Assembly (NCBI RefSeq): GCF_000735435.1
Contig: NZ_JMPP01000022.1
Location: 1-64,000, forward strand
Source of the DNA: Klebsiella planticola ATCC 33531
GTDB lineage: Bacteria; Pseudomonadota; Gammaproteobacteria; Enterobacterales; Enterobacteriaceae
Direction: 5' to 3'
Length of the DNA stretch: 64,000 bases
Part shown: positions 38,412 through 47,366 of the stretch, in pieces
How the letters are laid out: each line of letters begins with the position of its first letter
Numbering within the stretch: the first letter of the stretch is position 1
The notes under the pieces: generated by a model
Databases searched by the model: none
What the model saw: the letters and a program-made list of their open reading frames with translations, nothing else
Told to the model about the DNA's origin: nothing
Position numbers and translations under genes: made by a program

Positions 38412-38427
38412 AGCCAATCGTTTGCGT
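38412..38427 (-). promoter_or_regulatory. PurR site upstream of glyA
   Basis: The minus strand reads ACGCAAACGATTGGCT. The first nine bases match the PurR consensus and the second half is weaker. E. coli glyA has a PurR site at this position. The glyA -10 is TATACT at 38469-38474. MetR sites are also known upstream of E. coli glyA, but I could not assign any here. Confidence 0.65.
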
Positions 38428-38543
38428 AAAATCCTTTGTCAAGACCTGTTATCACAGAACGATTCGGTTATACTGTGGGCCGTCGCCCAAAAAGGCCCCC
38501 CTTTTAGAGCTGTAATCTATTGTTAGCTGAGCAGGAGATGCGG

Positions 38544-39797
38544 ATGTTAAAGCGTGAAATGAACATTGCCGATTATGATGCCGAACTGTGGCAGGCTATG
38601 GAGCAGGAAAAAGTACGTCAGGAAGAGCACATCGAACTGATCGCCTCCGAGAACTACACCAGTCCGCGTGTTATGCAGGCACAGGGTTCTCAGCTGACCA
38701 ATAAATATGCCGAAGGTTATCCGGGCAAGCGCTACTATGGCGGTTGCGAATATGTAGATATCGTTGAACAACTGGCGATTGACCGTGCAAAAGAGCTGTT
38801 CGGCGCTGACTACGCTAACGTACAGCCGCACTCCGGCTCCCAGGCTAACTTCGCGGTCTATACTGCTCTTCTGCAACCGGGCGATACCGTTCTGGGTATG
38901 AACCTGGCGCAGGGCGGTCACCTGACTCACGGCTCCCCGGTTAACTTCTCAGGCAAACTGTACAACATCATTCCTTACGGCATCGATGAGTCCGGCAAAA
39001 TCGACTATGCAGACATGGCGAAGCAGGCTCAGGAACATAAGCCGAAAATGATCATCGGTGGTTTCTCTGCTTACTCCGGTATCGTTGACTGGGCAAAAAT
39101 GCGTGAAATCGCTGACAGCATCGGCGCATACCTGTTCGTCGATATGGCCCACGTTGCTGGCCTGATTGCGGCGGGCGTTTACCCGAACCCGGTACCACAT
39201 GCTCACGTTGTGACGACCACTACCCACAAAACCCTGGCGGGTCCGCGCGGCGGCCTGATCCTGGCGAAAGGCGGTAGCGAAGAGCTGTACAAAAAACTGA
39301 ATTCTGCCGTATTCCCTAGCGCTCAGGGCGGCCCTCTGATGCACGTTATCGCGGGTAAAGCGGTTGCGCTGAAAGAAGCGATGGAGCCAGAGTTCAAAGT
39401 CTACCAGCAGCAGGTGGCGAAAAACGCTAAAGCGATGGTTGAAGTGTTCCTGAATCGCGGCTACAAAGTGGTTTCTGGCGGTACTGAAAACCACCTGTTC
39501 CTGCTGGATCTGGTCGATAAAAACCTGACTGGTAAAGAAGCTGACGCTGCGCTGGGCCGTGCTAACATCACCGTCAATAAAAACAGCGTACCAAACGATC
39601 CGAAGAGCCCGTTTGTGACCTCCGGTATCCGTATCGGTTCTCCGGCGGTAACCCGTCGCGGCTTTAAAGAAGCGGAAGTGAAAGAGCTGGCCGGCTGGAT
39701 GTGCGATGTGCTGGACAACATCAATGACGAAGCGGTCATTGAGCGCGTGAAGGGTAAAGTGCTGGATATCTGTGCACGCTTCCCGGTTTATGCGTAA
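38544..39797 (+). CDS. glyA: serine hydroxymethyltransferase GlyA
   Basis: A 417-residue PLP enzyme that converts serine and tetrahydrofolate to glycine and methylene-tetrahydrofolate, the main source of one-carbon units. The PLP lysine is in [14 protein letters not shown] (near residue 229). The sequence [13 protein letters not shown] matches the Salmonella/Klebsiella version rather than E. coli AVFPGGQGG. The ATG at 38544 follows AGGAG and gives the family length; an upstream in-frame TTG is ignored. Confidence 0.98.
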   Translation: MLKREMNIADYDAELWQAMEQEKVRQEEHIELIASENYTSPRVMQAQGSQLTNKYAEGYPGKRYYGGCEYVDIVEQLAIDRAKELFGADYANVQPHSGSQANFAVYTALLQPGDTVLGMNLAQGGHLTHGSPVNFSGKLYNIIPYGIDESGKIDYADMAKQAQEHKPKMIIGGFSAYSGIVDWAKMREIADSIGAYLFVDMAHVAGLIAAGVYPNPVPHAHVVTTTTHKTLAGPRGGLILAKGGSEELYKKLNSAVFPSAQGGPLMHVIAGKAVALKEAMEPEFKVYQQQVAKNAKAMVEVFLNRGYKVVSGGTENHLFLLDLVDKNLTGKEADAALGRANITVNKNSVPNDPKSPFVTSGIRIGSPAVTRRGFKEAEVKELAGWMCDVLDNINDEAVIERVKGKVLDICARFPVYA

Positions 39798-39820
39798 CGT
39801 TTAACGACGCAAGCGTAAAG

Positions 39821-39847
39821 AAAAAGGCCGCCAGTGCGGCCTTTTTT
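39821..39847. terminator. glyA / yphA terminator
   Basis: A stem AAAAAGGCCGC/GCGGCCTTTTTT with loop CAGT follows glyA. Five A on the left make it usable for the converging yphA transcript as well. Confidence 0.9.
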
Positions 39848-39865
39848 ACGTCCGGCGTTCAGCGA

Positions 39866-40288
39866 TTAACGACGGTCGAGGGAGATTGCGCCTGGGCCAG
39901 TGATGGCCAGAAGCAGGAAGGCTCCAGCTATACTGATATTTTTGTAGAAGTTAATCATATTGGGGAGTACTGCATCGCCGGTCATATCCCAGTAATGATG
40001 GCCAATGACGGCGGTACCGAGCGTATAAAAAATAAAGATCACCGCCAGCGGACGGGTGAAGAAACCGAGGACAATCAGGATCGCCGCCGGAACCTCCATC
40101 ACAATCGCGATAATAGCCGCTAGCGTCGGAAGCGGCGCGCCGGAGGAGGCCATATATTGTACCGTACCGCTAAAACCCATCAGTTTGGGATAGCCAAATA
40201 TAATAAACAGCAGTACGACGGCAATACGGGCGATCAGCAGCAGAACGGAACGGGAAGAGCCAAAGTCGAAATAGCGTAGTGTGTTCAT
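39866..40288 (-). CDS. yphA: DoxX-family inner-membrane protein YphA
   Basis: A 140-residue membrane protein with four hydrophobic segments, matching E. coli YphA ([38 protein letters not shown]). Members of the DoxX/DUF417 group are linked to redox or thiol stress in other bacteria; the function of YphA is unknown. The ATG at 40288 has GGA seven bases upstream and gives the E. coli length. In E. coli yphA is at the far end of the yph cluster; here it lies next to glyA. Confidence 0.92.
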   Translation of the reverse strand: MNTLRYFDFGSSRSVLLLIARIAVVLLFIIFGYPKLMGFSGTVQYMASSGAPLPTLAAIIAIVMEVPAAILIVLGFFTRPLAVIFIFYTLGTAVIGHHYWDMTGDAVLPNMINFYKNISIAGAFLLLAITGPGAISLDRR

Positions 40289-40361
40289 AATCAATCCGTT
40301 GTGAAGGTGCGTGATTTAAACGTAATACACAATTTTGTGATCTGCCACATACCTTGTGCGA

Positions 40362-41558
40362 TCAACGTAGTGTCTGCAGTTGCTCTTCCACGTACAGATA
40401 GCCAATGCCGAGTAGCTGTTCAGAACGCGTCAGCCTGCCAAACTCAATCTGTGTCGCGTGTGCCCGAGGGGAATCACCGTGATCGAAGGGATTAAAACCG
40501 GTTTGCTTTACAATAGTGGCCAACCAGTTTTCGCCGAATGCACAGCTCCGACCATAGATCCAGATTTGATTAATATTTAGAATGTTCAGGAAGTTATATA
40601 AACTCAATCCGATGGCATTGGCGGCTCTCTCTGCCCAGGCACGGATGTGTACATCACCATCTTTCCACGCATTAATCAGTGACTCTGTGGTTATTTTCTC
40701 TGGCGAAAGACCTGCATCAGGCTGCGTTTTTAACCACATCCGGGCTTGTTTTTTTAGTGCGGTAAGGGAGGCTACTGTTTCCAGGCAACCATAGCGCCCG
40801 CAGTCGCAGGCAATACCATCGGGATTAATAATGGTGTGCCCTATTTGTCCACTGCCATAAAGACTGCCGCGCCAGATCTGGTCGTTGATGACAAATGACG
40901 AGCCAATGCCGTAATCGACGTTAATGATGCAAAAATCCACTTGTGTACTGTGGTTTTGCCACTTTTCCGCCAGCGCCAGCATGGCACAGTCATTATCAAC
41001 TCTTACCTGAACGCCGAGCTCTTCTTCAAGCAAGTATTTTAGTTCAATTGGACTCTTCCAGCGCGCCTGAGGCATGGTTTGAGATACGCCAGTCACTGGA
41101 TCTACCTGACCATGAACACCCAGCGCGAGATTGATTGTGCGTTCCGGATATTGACGATGAATGCGCCGCCAGCATTCGATAATTACGGTAAGCAGAGCCT
41201 GTGGGGTGGGGGCATCAATCTGTATATGCTGGAGGCTGTCTACGGCCAGCAAGCGCGCATCAGCAAGTTGGTACTCAATGCTGGTTGGTGTGATGCTCAT
41301 GCAAAGCGTCCACGCCCGTTGCTGTGGAATCTGAAAGCTTCCACTATTTACACCTCTGCGACTCATTTTTTCGGTGGAATGGCTAATCAAGCCTTCACCG
41401 AGGAGCTCTTCGAGAATATTACTTACGGCCGGAATGGATAACCCGCTGAGTTGCGAGAGTTGCGATTTGCTAAGCTGTTTTTCCCGCCACAGATGGGCAA
41501 GAAAGATAGATTTATTGACTTGCCTGACCTGAACATTATTGAAACCGGTTCGCTGCAT
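40362..41558 (-). CDS. yphH: ROK-family transcriptional regulator YphH
   Basis: A 398-residue repressor-type ROK protein. The N-terminal winged helix-turn-helix is at about residues 20-60 (KSQLSQLSGLSIPAVSNILEELLGEGLI). The ROK sugar-binding domain has a DNDCAMLALAEKW segment, a glycine loop GSGQIGHTIINPDG and the zinc signature CDCGRYGCLE. It corresponds to E. coli YphH (397 aa). It is divergent from yphG and probably controls the sugar locus; its effector is unknown. Regulators of this type usually bind a hexose or its phosphate. Confidence 0.9.
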   Translation of the reverse strand: MQRTGFNNVQVRQVNKSIFLAHLWREKQLSKSQLSQLSGLSIPAVSNILEELLGEGLISHSTEKMSRRGVNSGSFQIPQQRAWTLCMSITPTSIEYQLADARLLAVDSLQHIQIDAPTPQALLTVIIECWRRIHRQYPERTINLALGVHGQVDPVTGVSQTMPQARWKSPIELKYLLEEELGVQVRVDNDCAMLALAEKWQNHSTQVDFCIINVDYGIGSSFVINDQIWRGSLYGSGQIGHTIINPDGIACDCGRYGCLETVASLTALKKQARMWLKTQPDAGLSPEKITTESLINAWKDGDVHIRAWAERAANAIGLSLYNFLNILNINQIWIYGRSCAFGENWLATIVKQTGFNPFDHGDSPRAHATQIEFGRLTRSEQLLGIGYLYVEEQLQTLR

Positions 41559-41671
41559 ACACTTAACTCCCTTAACTATATTGCGTGAGCATTGTGCATT
41601 TTAACAGCTGAACAGGGATATAAACTCGATGCATTGAATATTTTACTTCTTTTCATTTAGTGGAGAACGCT

Positions 41672-44600
41672 ATGTACGGTTCGGTTAAAGTCTGGCAGGA
41701 AACGATTACATTACCGACGTGGACAACGGGCGCGGAAGACCCTAACCCGATGTTCCTTGAGAAACGGGTCTATCAAGGTTCTTCGGGGAGTGTGTACCCA
41801 TATGGCGTGATTGATACGTTAACGGGTGAGCGTGAGTTGCGTGAGTATCATGCGGTATGGATGGAGAATGATTTCATTCGTATCATGCTACTTCCTGAGC
41901 TCGGCGGGCGTATCCATCGTGCCTACGACAAGGTTAAACAACGTGATTTCGTCTACTACAACGAGGTTGTTAAGCCCGCACTGGTTGGGTTACTTGGGCC
42001 ATGGATTTCTGGTGGTATTGAGTTTAACTGGCCCCAGCACCACCGACCGACAACGTTTATGCCCGTTGATTTTACGATCCTGCAGGGTCAAGACGGTACG
42101 CAAACCGTATGGATGGGGGAGGCGGAACCAATGCGTGGTTTGCAGGTTATGACTGGATTTACCCTTTATCCCGACCGTGCACTGATAGAAATTACAGGTA
42201 AGGTTTTTAACGGCAATGCCACACCACGGCATTTCTTGTGGTGGGCCAATCCGGCAGTCAAAGGTGGCGATGCGCATCAGAGCGTCTTCCCTCCTGATGT
42301 GACTGCCGTCTTCGACCATGGCAAGCGCGATGTCTCTGCATTTCCTGTCGCCACGGGTACTTACTATAAGGTTGATTACTCGGCTGGGGTGGATATTTCC
42401 CGCTATAAGAATGTCCCCGTACCGACTTCCTATATGGCGGAAAAATCGGATTACGACTTTGTCGGTGCCTATCATCATGATGAACGCGGCGGGCTCTTGC
42501 ATGTCGCCGACCACCATGTCTCACCAGGTAAAAAACAGTGGAGCTGGGGCCATGGTGATTTCGGTCAGGCGTGGGATCGGAATCTGACTGACAACAATGG
42601 CCCCTATATTGAACTGATGACCGGCGTATTTACCGATAATCAACCGGATTTCACCTGGCTTGATCCATATGAGGAGAAAATTTTTGTTCAAAATTTCCTT
42701 CCTTACAGTGAGCTGGGAAATGTGCAAAATGCGAATACGCGGCTTGCTCTCAAACTGGTTCGTGAAGCTGAACAGCTGCAATTAGGGATCTATGCGATTG
42801 CTCCGCTGGAAAATATTGTTCTGGAGCTGAGTGCGGATGAGCTGCCTCTTTATGAAACTCAGCTAACGTTAAAGCCCGGCGAAAGCTGGTTGCAAACACT
42901 GCAGGAGAAGGACGCCGCGCGCTTAACTCTGCAGGTAAAAAGCAGGGAAGGCGAACTACTACTGAAGTATCAGGAGCATCAGGCACAGCAAACGCCATTA
43001 CCTGACCCTGCAACGGCACCAGCTATGCCTGAAGAGATCGATAACGAGGATGAGCTTTATTTTATTGGTCAACACCTGGAACAGTACAACCACGCCAGCC
43101 GCTATGCCGCAGATTACTATCGTCGGGCGCTAGCACTTGACCCACAGGATTACCGCAATAATGTTGCCCTCGGCACGCTGGCACTTAACGCTGCTGACTG
43201 GTCGTTGGCGGAACAATGTGCTCGGGCCGCGCTGCTGCGCGCCCATCGTCTGAATAAAAACCCTCGGGATGGTGAAGCCAGCATGTTGCTCGCTAGTGCT
43301 CTGGAAAGACAGGGCGATGAAACCAATGCATGGGATCACTATTACAAGGCTTCGTGGAGCGGAAATTGTCGTGATGCGGCCTACTGGTCTCTTGCGCGGC
43401 TGGCAATGAAGCGTGGCGACATCGCGGATGCGTTAGAAAAAGTAGACATTAGCCTCCGGTTTAACGGCAGTAATCATATGGCAATGGCGCTTAAAGCGCT
43501 GGCGTTGGCGGAATTACAGCGCGGCAGCGAGGCTCTGAAGTACATATCGGTATGTCTTGAACAATATCCACTAAGCTACCCGCTGCATTGTGTTAGCTGG
43601 ATGATCAATCAGGACGATGAGACGCGCGATAGCCTGCTACGCGTGACTGGCTGTCGAGGTATTAATGCTAGTCTGCTTGCCGGATGGTTGCTTTCTATCG
43701 GGCAGAAAGAGACCGCAAAAACGATGTTAGCCATGCTCGATTGCCAGGAGGCCATTCCAATGCTGTGGCGCGCGGCATTAAGCGACGTAGCCAGCGAGCG
43801 CCAGCACTTTATCTCATTGGCCCAGCACTGCCACACGTTACGGGTACGCTTTCCTAATACACTCGATGAAGTCCAGATGCTGCAGAAATTGGATGACAGT
43901 GCTTTTGCCTGTTATCTGCTGGGTTGTTTCTGGTACAGCAAAAGACGCTATGACGAGGCGGTTGCTTGCTGGCATGAGACGCTGGAGGAAGCACCGGATT
44001 ATGGGCCAGCACATCGTTTACTTGGCGTGTACGCCTGGAACAAACAACATGATTCGGTGCGGGCAATGGCTCGACTCCAGCAAGCAGTCGCGCTAGAACC
44101 TGAAAATGCTCGTTTTCGTTTCGAACTGGATTATCTCAGTAAGCTGACGGGCACCTCCGTTAGCGAGCGATTACGTCATCTGGAGGAGAACCTCGCGGTT
44201 GCCCTGAAGCGCGACGATCTGACTGCTGAGTTACTCAGTTTGTGGAACAGTTGTGGGCGTTATGCCGATGCCGCACATATTTTGCGTACCCGAGAGTTTC
44301 ATCCCTGGGAAGGCGGGGAGGGTAAAGTGACCGGCCAGTATTTACTTAATCAGCTGCACAGTGCCTTACAAGCGATTGAGCGCCGGACGTTCCCGCAGGC
44401 TATTCAGTATCTGGAGGAGGCGTTGTGCTATCCGTATAACCTTGGTGAGGGGAGACTACCGGGGCAGACAGACAACGACATCTGGTATTTGCTCGGTCAT
44501 TGCGCGACGCAAAGCGGGGAAACTGAGCAGGCGACGGCATACTACCGCCGCGCACTCCAGGGTGGTACTACGCTGAATGCCGGACGCTACTATAACGATC

Positions 44601-44947
44601 AACCCGCTGATTATCTCTTCTGGCAGGGAATGGCAATGCGCCAGTGCGGCAATGAAGCGCAGGCAGTGCAGCATTTCCAGAACTTTATCGCCTGGGCTCA
44701 ATGTCACAAGGACAATGTCCCACAAGCCGACTTTTTCGCCGTCTCGCTACCTGACCTGGTGGTCCTGGATGTGCCGGCGGCGCAGCAACATCAACAGCAT
44801 TGTCTTTTCATTGAAGCGCTGGGGCATCTGGGGTTGGGGAATATAACCGACTATCAGCGCGCACTACAGCAGTTATTGGCGATCAACCCCGCTCATGATA
44901 AGGCGCATTTGATTAGCCATGCCTTGCAAAGCGGCATCTTTTCCTGA
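41672..44947 (+). CDS. yphG: DUF5107 and TPR-repeat protein YphG
   Basis: A 1091-residue protein homologous to E. coli YphG. The first 380 residues form a DUF5107 domain (EDPNPMFLEKRVYQGSSGSV, ALVGLLGPWISGGIEFNWPQ, HFLWWANPAVKGGD). From about residue 450 the protein is helical with many TPR-like units, and it keeps the late YphG signatures HPWEGGEGKVT and YYNDQPADYLFWQGMAMR. No signal peptide or membrane segment is seen, so it should be cytoplasmic. The ATG at 41672 has GGAG six bases upstream; an in-frame GTG at 41660 is less likely. Activity is unknown to me; context points to sugar or glycoside metabolism. Confidence 0.9.
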   Translation: MYGSVKVWQETITLPTWTTGAEDPNPMFLEKRVYQGSSGSVYPYGVIDTLTGERELREYHAVWMENDFIRIMLLPELGGRIHRAYDKVKQRDFVYYNEVVKPALVGLLGPWISGGIEFNWPQHHRPTTFMPVDFTILQGQDGTQTVWMGEAEPMRGLQVMTGFTLYPDRALIEITGKVFNGNATPRHFLWWANPAVKGGDAHQSVFPPDVTAVFDHGKRDVSAFPVATGTYYKVDYSAGVDISRYKNVPVPTSYMAEKSDYDFVGAYHHDERGGLLHVADHHVSPGKKQWSWGHGDFGQAWDRNLTDNNGPYIELMTGVFTDNQPDFTWLDPYEEKIFVQNFLPYSELGNVQNANTRLALKLVREAEQLQLGIYAIAPLENIVLELSADELPLYETQLTLKPGESWLQTLQEKDAARLTLQVKSREGELLLKYQEHQAQQTPLPDPATAPAMPEEIDNEDELYFIGQHLEQYNHASRYAADYYRRALALDPQDYRNNVALGTLALNAADWSLAEQCARAALLRAHRLNKNPRDGEASMLLASALERQGDETNAWDHYYKASWSGNCRDAAYWSLARLAMKRGDIADALEKVDISLRFNGSNHMAMALKALALAELQRGSEALKYISVCLEQYPLSYPLHCVSWMINQDDETRDSLLRVTGCRGINASLLAGWLLSIGQKETAKTMLAMLDCQEAIPMLWRAALSDVASERQHFISLAQHCHTLRVRFPNTLDEVQMLQKLDDSAFACYLLGCFWYSKRRYDEAVACWHETLEEAPDYGPAHRLLGVYAWNKQHDSVRAMARLQQAVALEPENARFRFELDYLSKLTGTSVSERLRHLEENLAVALKRDDLTAELLSLWNSCGRYADAAHILRTREFHPWEGGEGKVTGQYLLNQLHSALQAIERRTFPQAIQYLEEALCYPYNLGEGRLPGQTDNDIWYLLGHCATQSGETEQATAYYRRALQGGTTLNAGRYYNDQPADYLFWQGMAMRQCGNEAQAVQHFQNFIAWAQCHKDNVPQADFFAVSLPDLVVLDVPAAQQHQQHCLFIEALGHLGLGNITDYQRALQQLLAINPAHDKAHLISHALQSGIFS

Positions 44948-45015
44948 ACCTCAAACTGGCGGGGGCATCCCGCCAACCCTACTGTTCCCTGCGTTTCCCT
45001 TAAAGAGGAATCTAT

Positions 45016-46452
45016 ATGAATAACGCGCAGACACATCTTAAAATGGGCTACGTCTGGACTATCTGTCTGGTTGCCGCCTGCGGTGGTTTACTGTTTGGCT
45101 ATGACTGGGTGGTCATTGGCGGAGCGAAACCATTTTATGAAGCTTATTTCTCTATTACCGACCCGGCACAGTCCGGTTGGGCAATGAGTTCAGCGCTAGT
45201 GGGTTGTGTATTCGGTGCGCTGGCCTCCGGATGGTGTGCGGATAAATTTGGCCGCAAACAGCCTCTGATTATGGCCGCAACATTGTTTACGCTGTCGGCC
45301 TGGGGAACGGCGCTTGCCCACAGCTTTGATATGTTTGTCGTCTGGCGTATTGTCGGCGGCCTTGGCATCGGTCTGGCGTCTGCGCTAAGCCCGATGTATA
45401 TCGCTGAGATAAGCCCGGCGGCACAGCGTGGACGTTTTGTGGCGGTCAACCAATTGACGATTGTTATTGGCGTGCTGGCGGCTCAGTTGGTTAACCTGAT
45501 GATTGCTAAGCCGGTAGCGAGCAGTGCCACGCTTGCAGAAATTAGTGCCAGCTGGAACGGGCAGGTGGGCTGGCGATGGATGTTTGGCTCTGGCATCGTT
45601 CCTGCGGTGGTATTTCTGGTACTGATGTTTTTTGTTCCTGAATCTCCGCGCTGGCTGGTACGTGCAGGAAAAAGCCAACGTGCCCATCAAATGCTGATGC
45701 GTATCGGCAATCAGCGCTACGCCGATGAAACCATCCGTGATATTGAACATACCCTCAGTAAAGATTCGCAAAAGGTCTCTTGGTCTGCCCTGCTGGAGCC
45801 GAAGGTACGCCCTGTCATCATGATTGGCATTGTCCTGGCCATGTTTCAGCAGTGGTGCGGGATTAACGTCATTTTCAACTACGCGCAGGAGATTTTTGCC
45901 TCTGCCGGGTTTGATATTAACAGTACGTTGAAATCAATTGTTGCTACCGGACTTATCAACCTGGTATTTACCATCGCGGCCTTACCGCTGGTCGATAAAA
46001 TTGGCCGGCGCAAACTGATGCTGCTGGGTGCGGCTGGGCTGACTATTATTTATGCATTAATCGGTGCAGCCTACGGTCTGGGAATTTTGGGATTACCTGT
46101 ACTTATTCTGGTGCTGGCGGCGATTGCTATATATGCATTAACGCTCGCCCCGGTCACCTGGGTGCTGCTGTCGGAAATTTTCCCTAATCGCGTACGTGGC
46201 CTGGCCATGTCACTCGGGACGCTGGCACTATGGATTGCTTGCTTCCTGCTAACCTATACCTTCCCGCTACTCAATGCCGGGCTGGGAGCATCGGGTAGCT
46301 TCATTCTGTATGGTGTGATTTGTGCAGCAGGTTATCTCTACATTTTGCGCAATGTTCCGGAAACCAAAGGTGTGACTCTGGAAGCGCTTGAAGAGCAACT
46401 GGCGCAGCGCCATACCGGTAGGCAGACGATGAAACAGGATCGGATACGCTAA
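45016..46452 (+). CDS. MFS sugar-porter family transporter
   Basis: A 478-residue, 12-helix protein of the sugar-porter family (XylE, GalP and AraE relatives). Diagnostic motifs are CADKFGRKQPL, the PESPRWL motif after helix 6, QQWCGINVIFNYA at helix 7 (usually QQLSG or QQWTG), VDKIGRRKLM, and PETKG at the C terminus. It is probably a proton-sugar symporter. It has no counterpart in the E. coli yph locus, where an ABC transporter (yphDEF) takes its place. It follows yphG by 68 bases with AGAGGA upstream, and overlaps the epimerase gene by one base. Confidence 0.9.
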   Translation: MNNAQTHLKMGYVWTICLVAACGGLLFGYDWVVIGGAKPFYEAYFSITDPAQSGWAMSSALVGCVFGALASGWCADKFGRKQPLIMAATLFTLSAWGTALAHSFDMFVVWRIVGGLGIGLASALSPMYIAEISPAAQRGRFVAVNQLTIVIGVLAAQLVNLMIAKPVASSATLAEISASWNGQVGWRWMFGSGIVPAVVFLVLMFFVPESPRWLVRAGKSQRAHQMLMRIGNQRYADETIRDIEHTLSKDSQKVSWSALLEPKVRPVIMIGIVLAMFQQWCGINVIFNYAQEIFASAGFDINSTLKSIVATGLINLVFTIAALPLVDKIGRRKLMLLGAAGLTIIYALIGAAYGLGILGLPVLILVLAAIAIYALTLAPVTWVLLSEIFPNRVRGLAMSLGTLALWIACFLLTYTFPLLNAGLGASGSFILYGVICAAGYLYILRNVPETKGVTLEALEEQLAQRHTGRQTMKQDRIR

Positions 46453-47300
46453 TGGTGGATAGCTTTATTCTGGAAAACGCGCATCTTCAGATGCGCGTCA
46501 ACTCACTGGGCGGCAAGGTACAAAGCTTGTTTTCCCGTCAATGCCAGATTCCGGTTTTATATGATAATCCTGCTGGCGGCATGTTCCCGATGATACCGAT
46601 GGCGAACCGCGTATCAGATAATCGTTTTCTTTTTCGTGGACGAGAAGTCAGGTTGCCCAGCCATCATGCGGATGCACGTTTCTTCTTGCATGGCGATGGC
46701 TGGTTACAACCGTGGGAAGTCAAAGCGCAATCTTCCTGTCATTGTGTACTGCAATTGCGTCAGAAACATTCCTGCGGATTCGATTATCTGGCGCTAATAC
46801 GTTACGAACTGCAGCAAGAGACTCTTGTCGCCACTATGACGCTCGTTCACTGTGGGGATGCGCCGATGCTGTACGGTGGCGGTTTTCACCCATTCTTCGC
46901 CTTCGACAGGCACAGCCAGGTACAGTTTCAGGCGAGCGGACACTGGCCGGAAGGTGATTTGCATTTACCGCTAAGCTGGCGCGGAGACCTGCCAGCAGGA
47001 GGTGATTTCTCACAGGCGACTTACGGTGAAGATAGCTGGTTAAACGTTTGTTATTCCGGCTGGGGCGGCGTCGCAAGCATTCAACGAGATGTGATGTCTG
47101 TCACGATTTCGTCGCAAACTCCTTGGTTGATGCTTTTCCGGATGCCGGGTAAACCTTTTATTTGCCTGGAGCCGCAGAGCCATCCGGTTGACGCACATAA
47201 CATGGAAGGGCAGCCCGGTCTGGTGGTCTTAGGGCCGGGAGATACCGTTTCATGGTCGCTGAAAATAGCGGTAAATCAGGTACTCATTGCTGGGAGATAG
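46452..47300 (+). CDS. yphB: aldose 1-epimerase family protein (YphB-like)
   Basis: A 282-residue galactose-mutarotase-type protein. Family features are PMANRVSDNRF (substrate Asn-Arg), FFLHGDGW (histidine), GGFHPFFAF (catalytic-type histidine) and FICLEPQSHPVDAHN (catalytic-type glutamate). It resembles E. coli YphB in these blocks but is well diverged. It would interconvert alpha and beta anomers of an imported sugar. TAATG overlap with the transporter gene shows tight coupling. The symbol is by position and similarity; orthology is not certain. Confidence 0.85.
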   Translation: MVDSFILENAHLQMRVNSLGGKVQSLFSRQCQIPVLYDNPAGGMFPMIPMANRVSDNRFLFRGREVRLPSHHADARFFLHGDGWLQPWEVKAQSSCHCVLQLRQKHSCGFDYLALIRYELQQETLVATMTLVHCGDAPMLYGGGFHPFFAFDRHSQVQFQASGHWPEGDLHLPLSWRGDLPAGGDFSQATYGEDSWLNVCYSGWGGVASIQRDVMSVTISSQTPWLMLFRMPGKPFICLEPQSHPVDAHNMEGQPGLVVLGPGDTVSWSLKIAVNQVLIAGR

Positions 47301-47366
47301 ATAAATCCCCGTCTTGCGCCCGTGGCGCTTTATCGCCAGACTATCGACTCCATTCGGGAGGGAATC

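Noticed and set aside
39290..39340. GlyA with SAQGG instead of GGQGG as a possible active-site change
   Set aside because: The same sequence occurs in Salmonella-type GlyA, so it is normal family variation.
41559..41671. Operator and promoter between yphH and yphG
   Set aside because: A TATAAA (41619) and a repeated CTTAACT (41562-41577) are visible, but no -35 at proper spacing and no convincing palindrome could be fixed.
39866..47300. Recent mobile island between glyA and hcaT
   Set aside because: No integrase, transposase, tRNA or flanking direct repeats were seen; the locus is the same place as the E. coli yph cluster, so gene exchange within an old locus explains it better.
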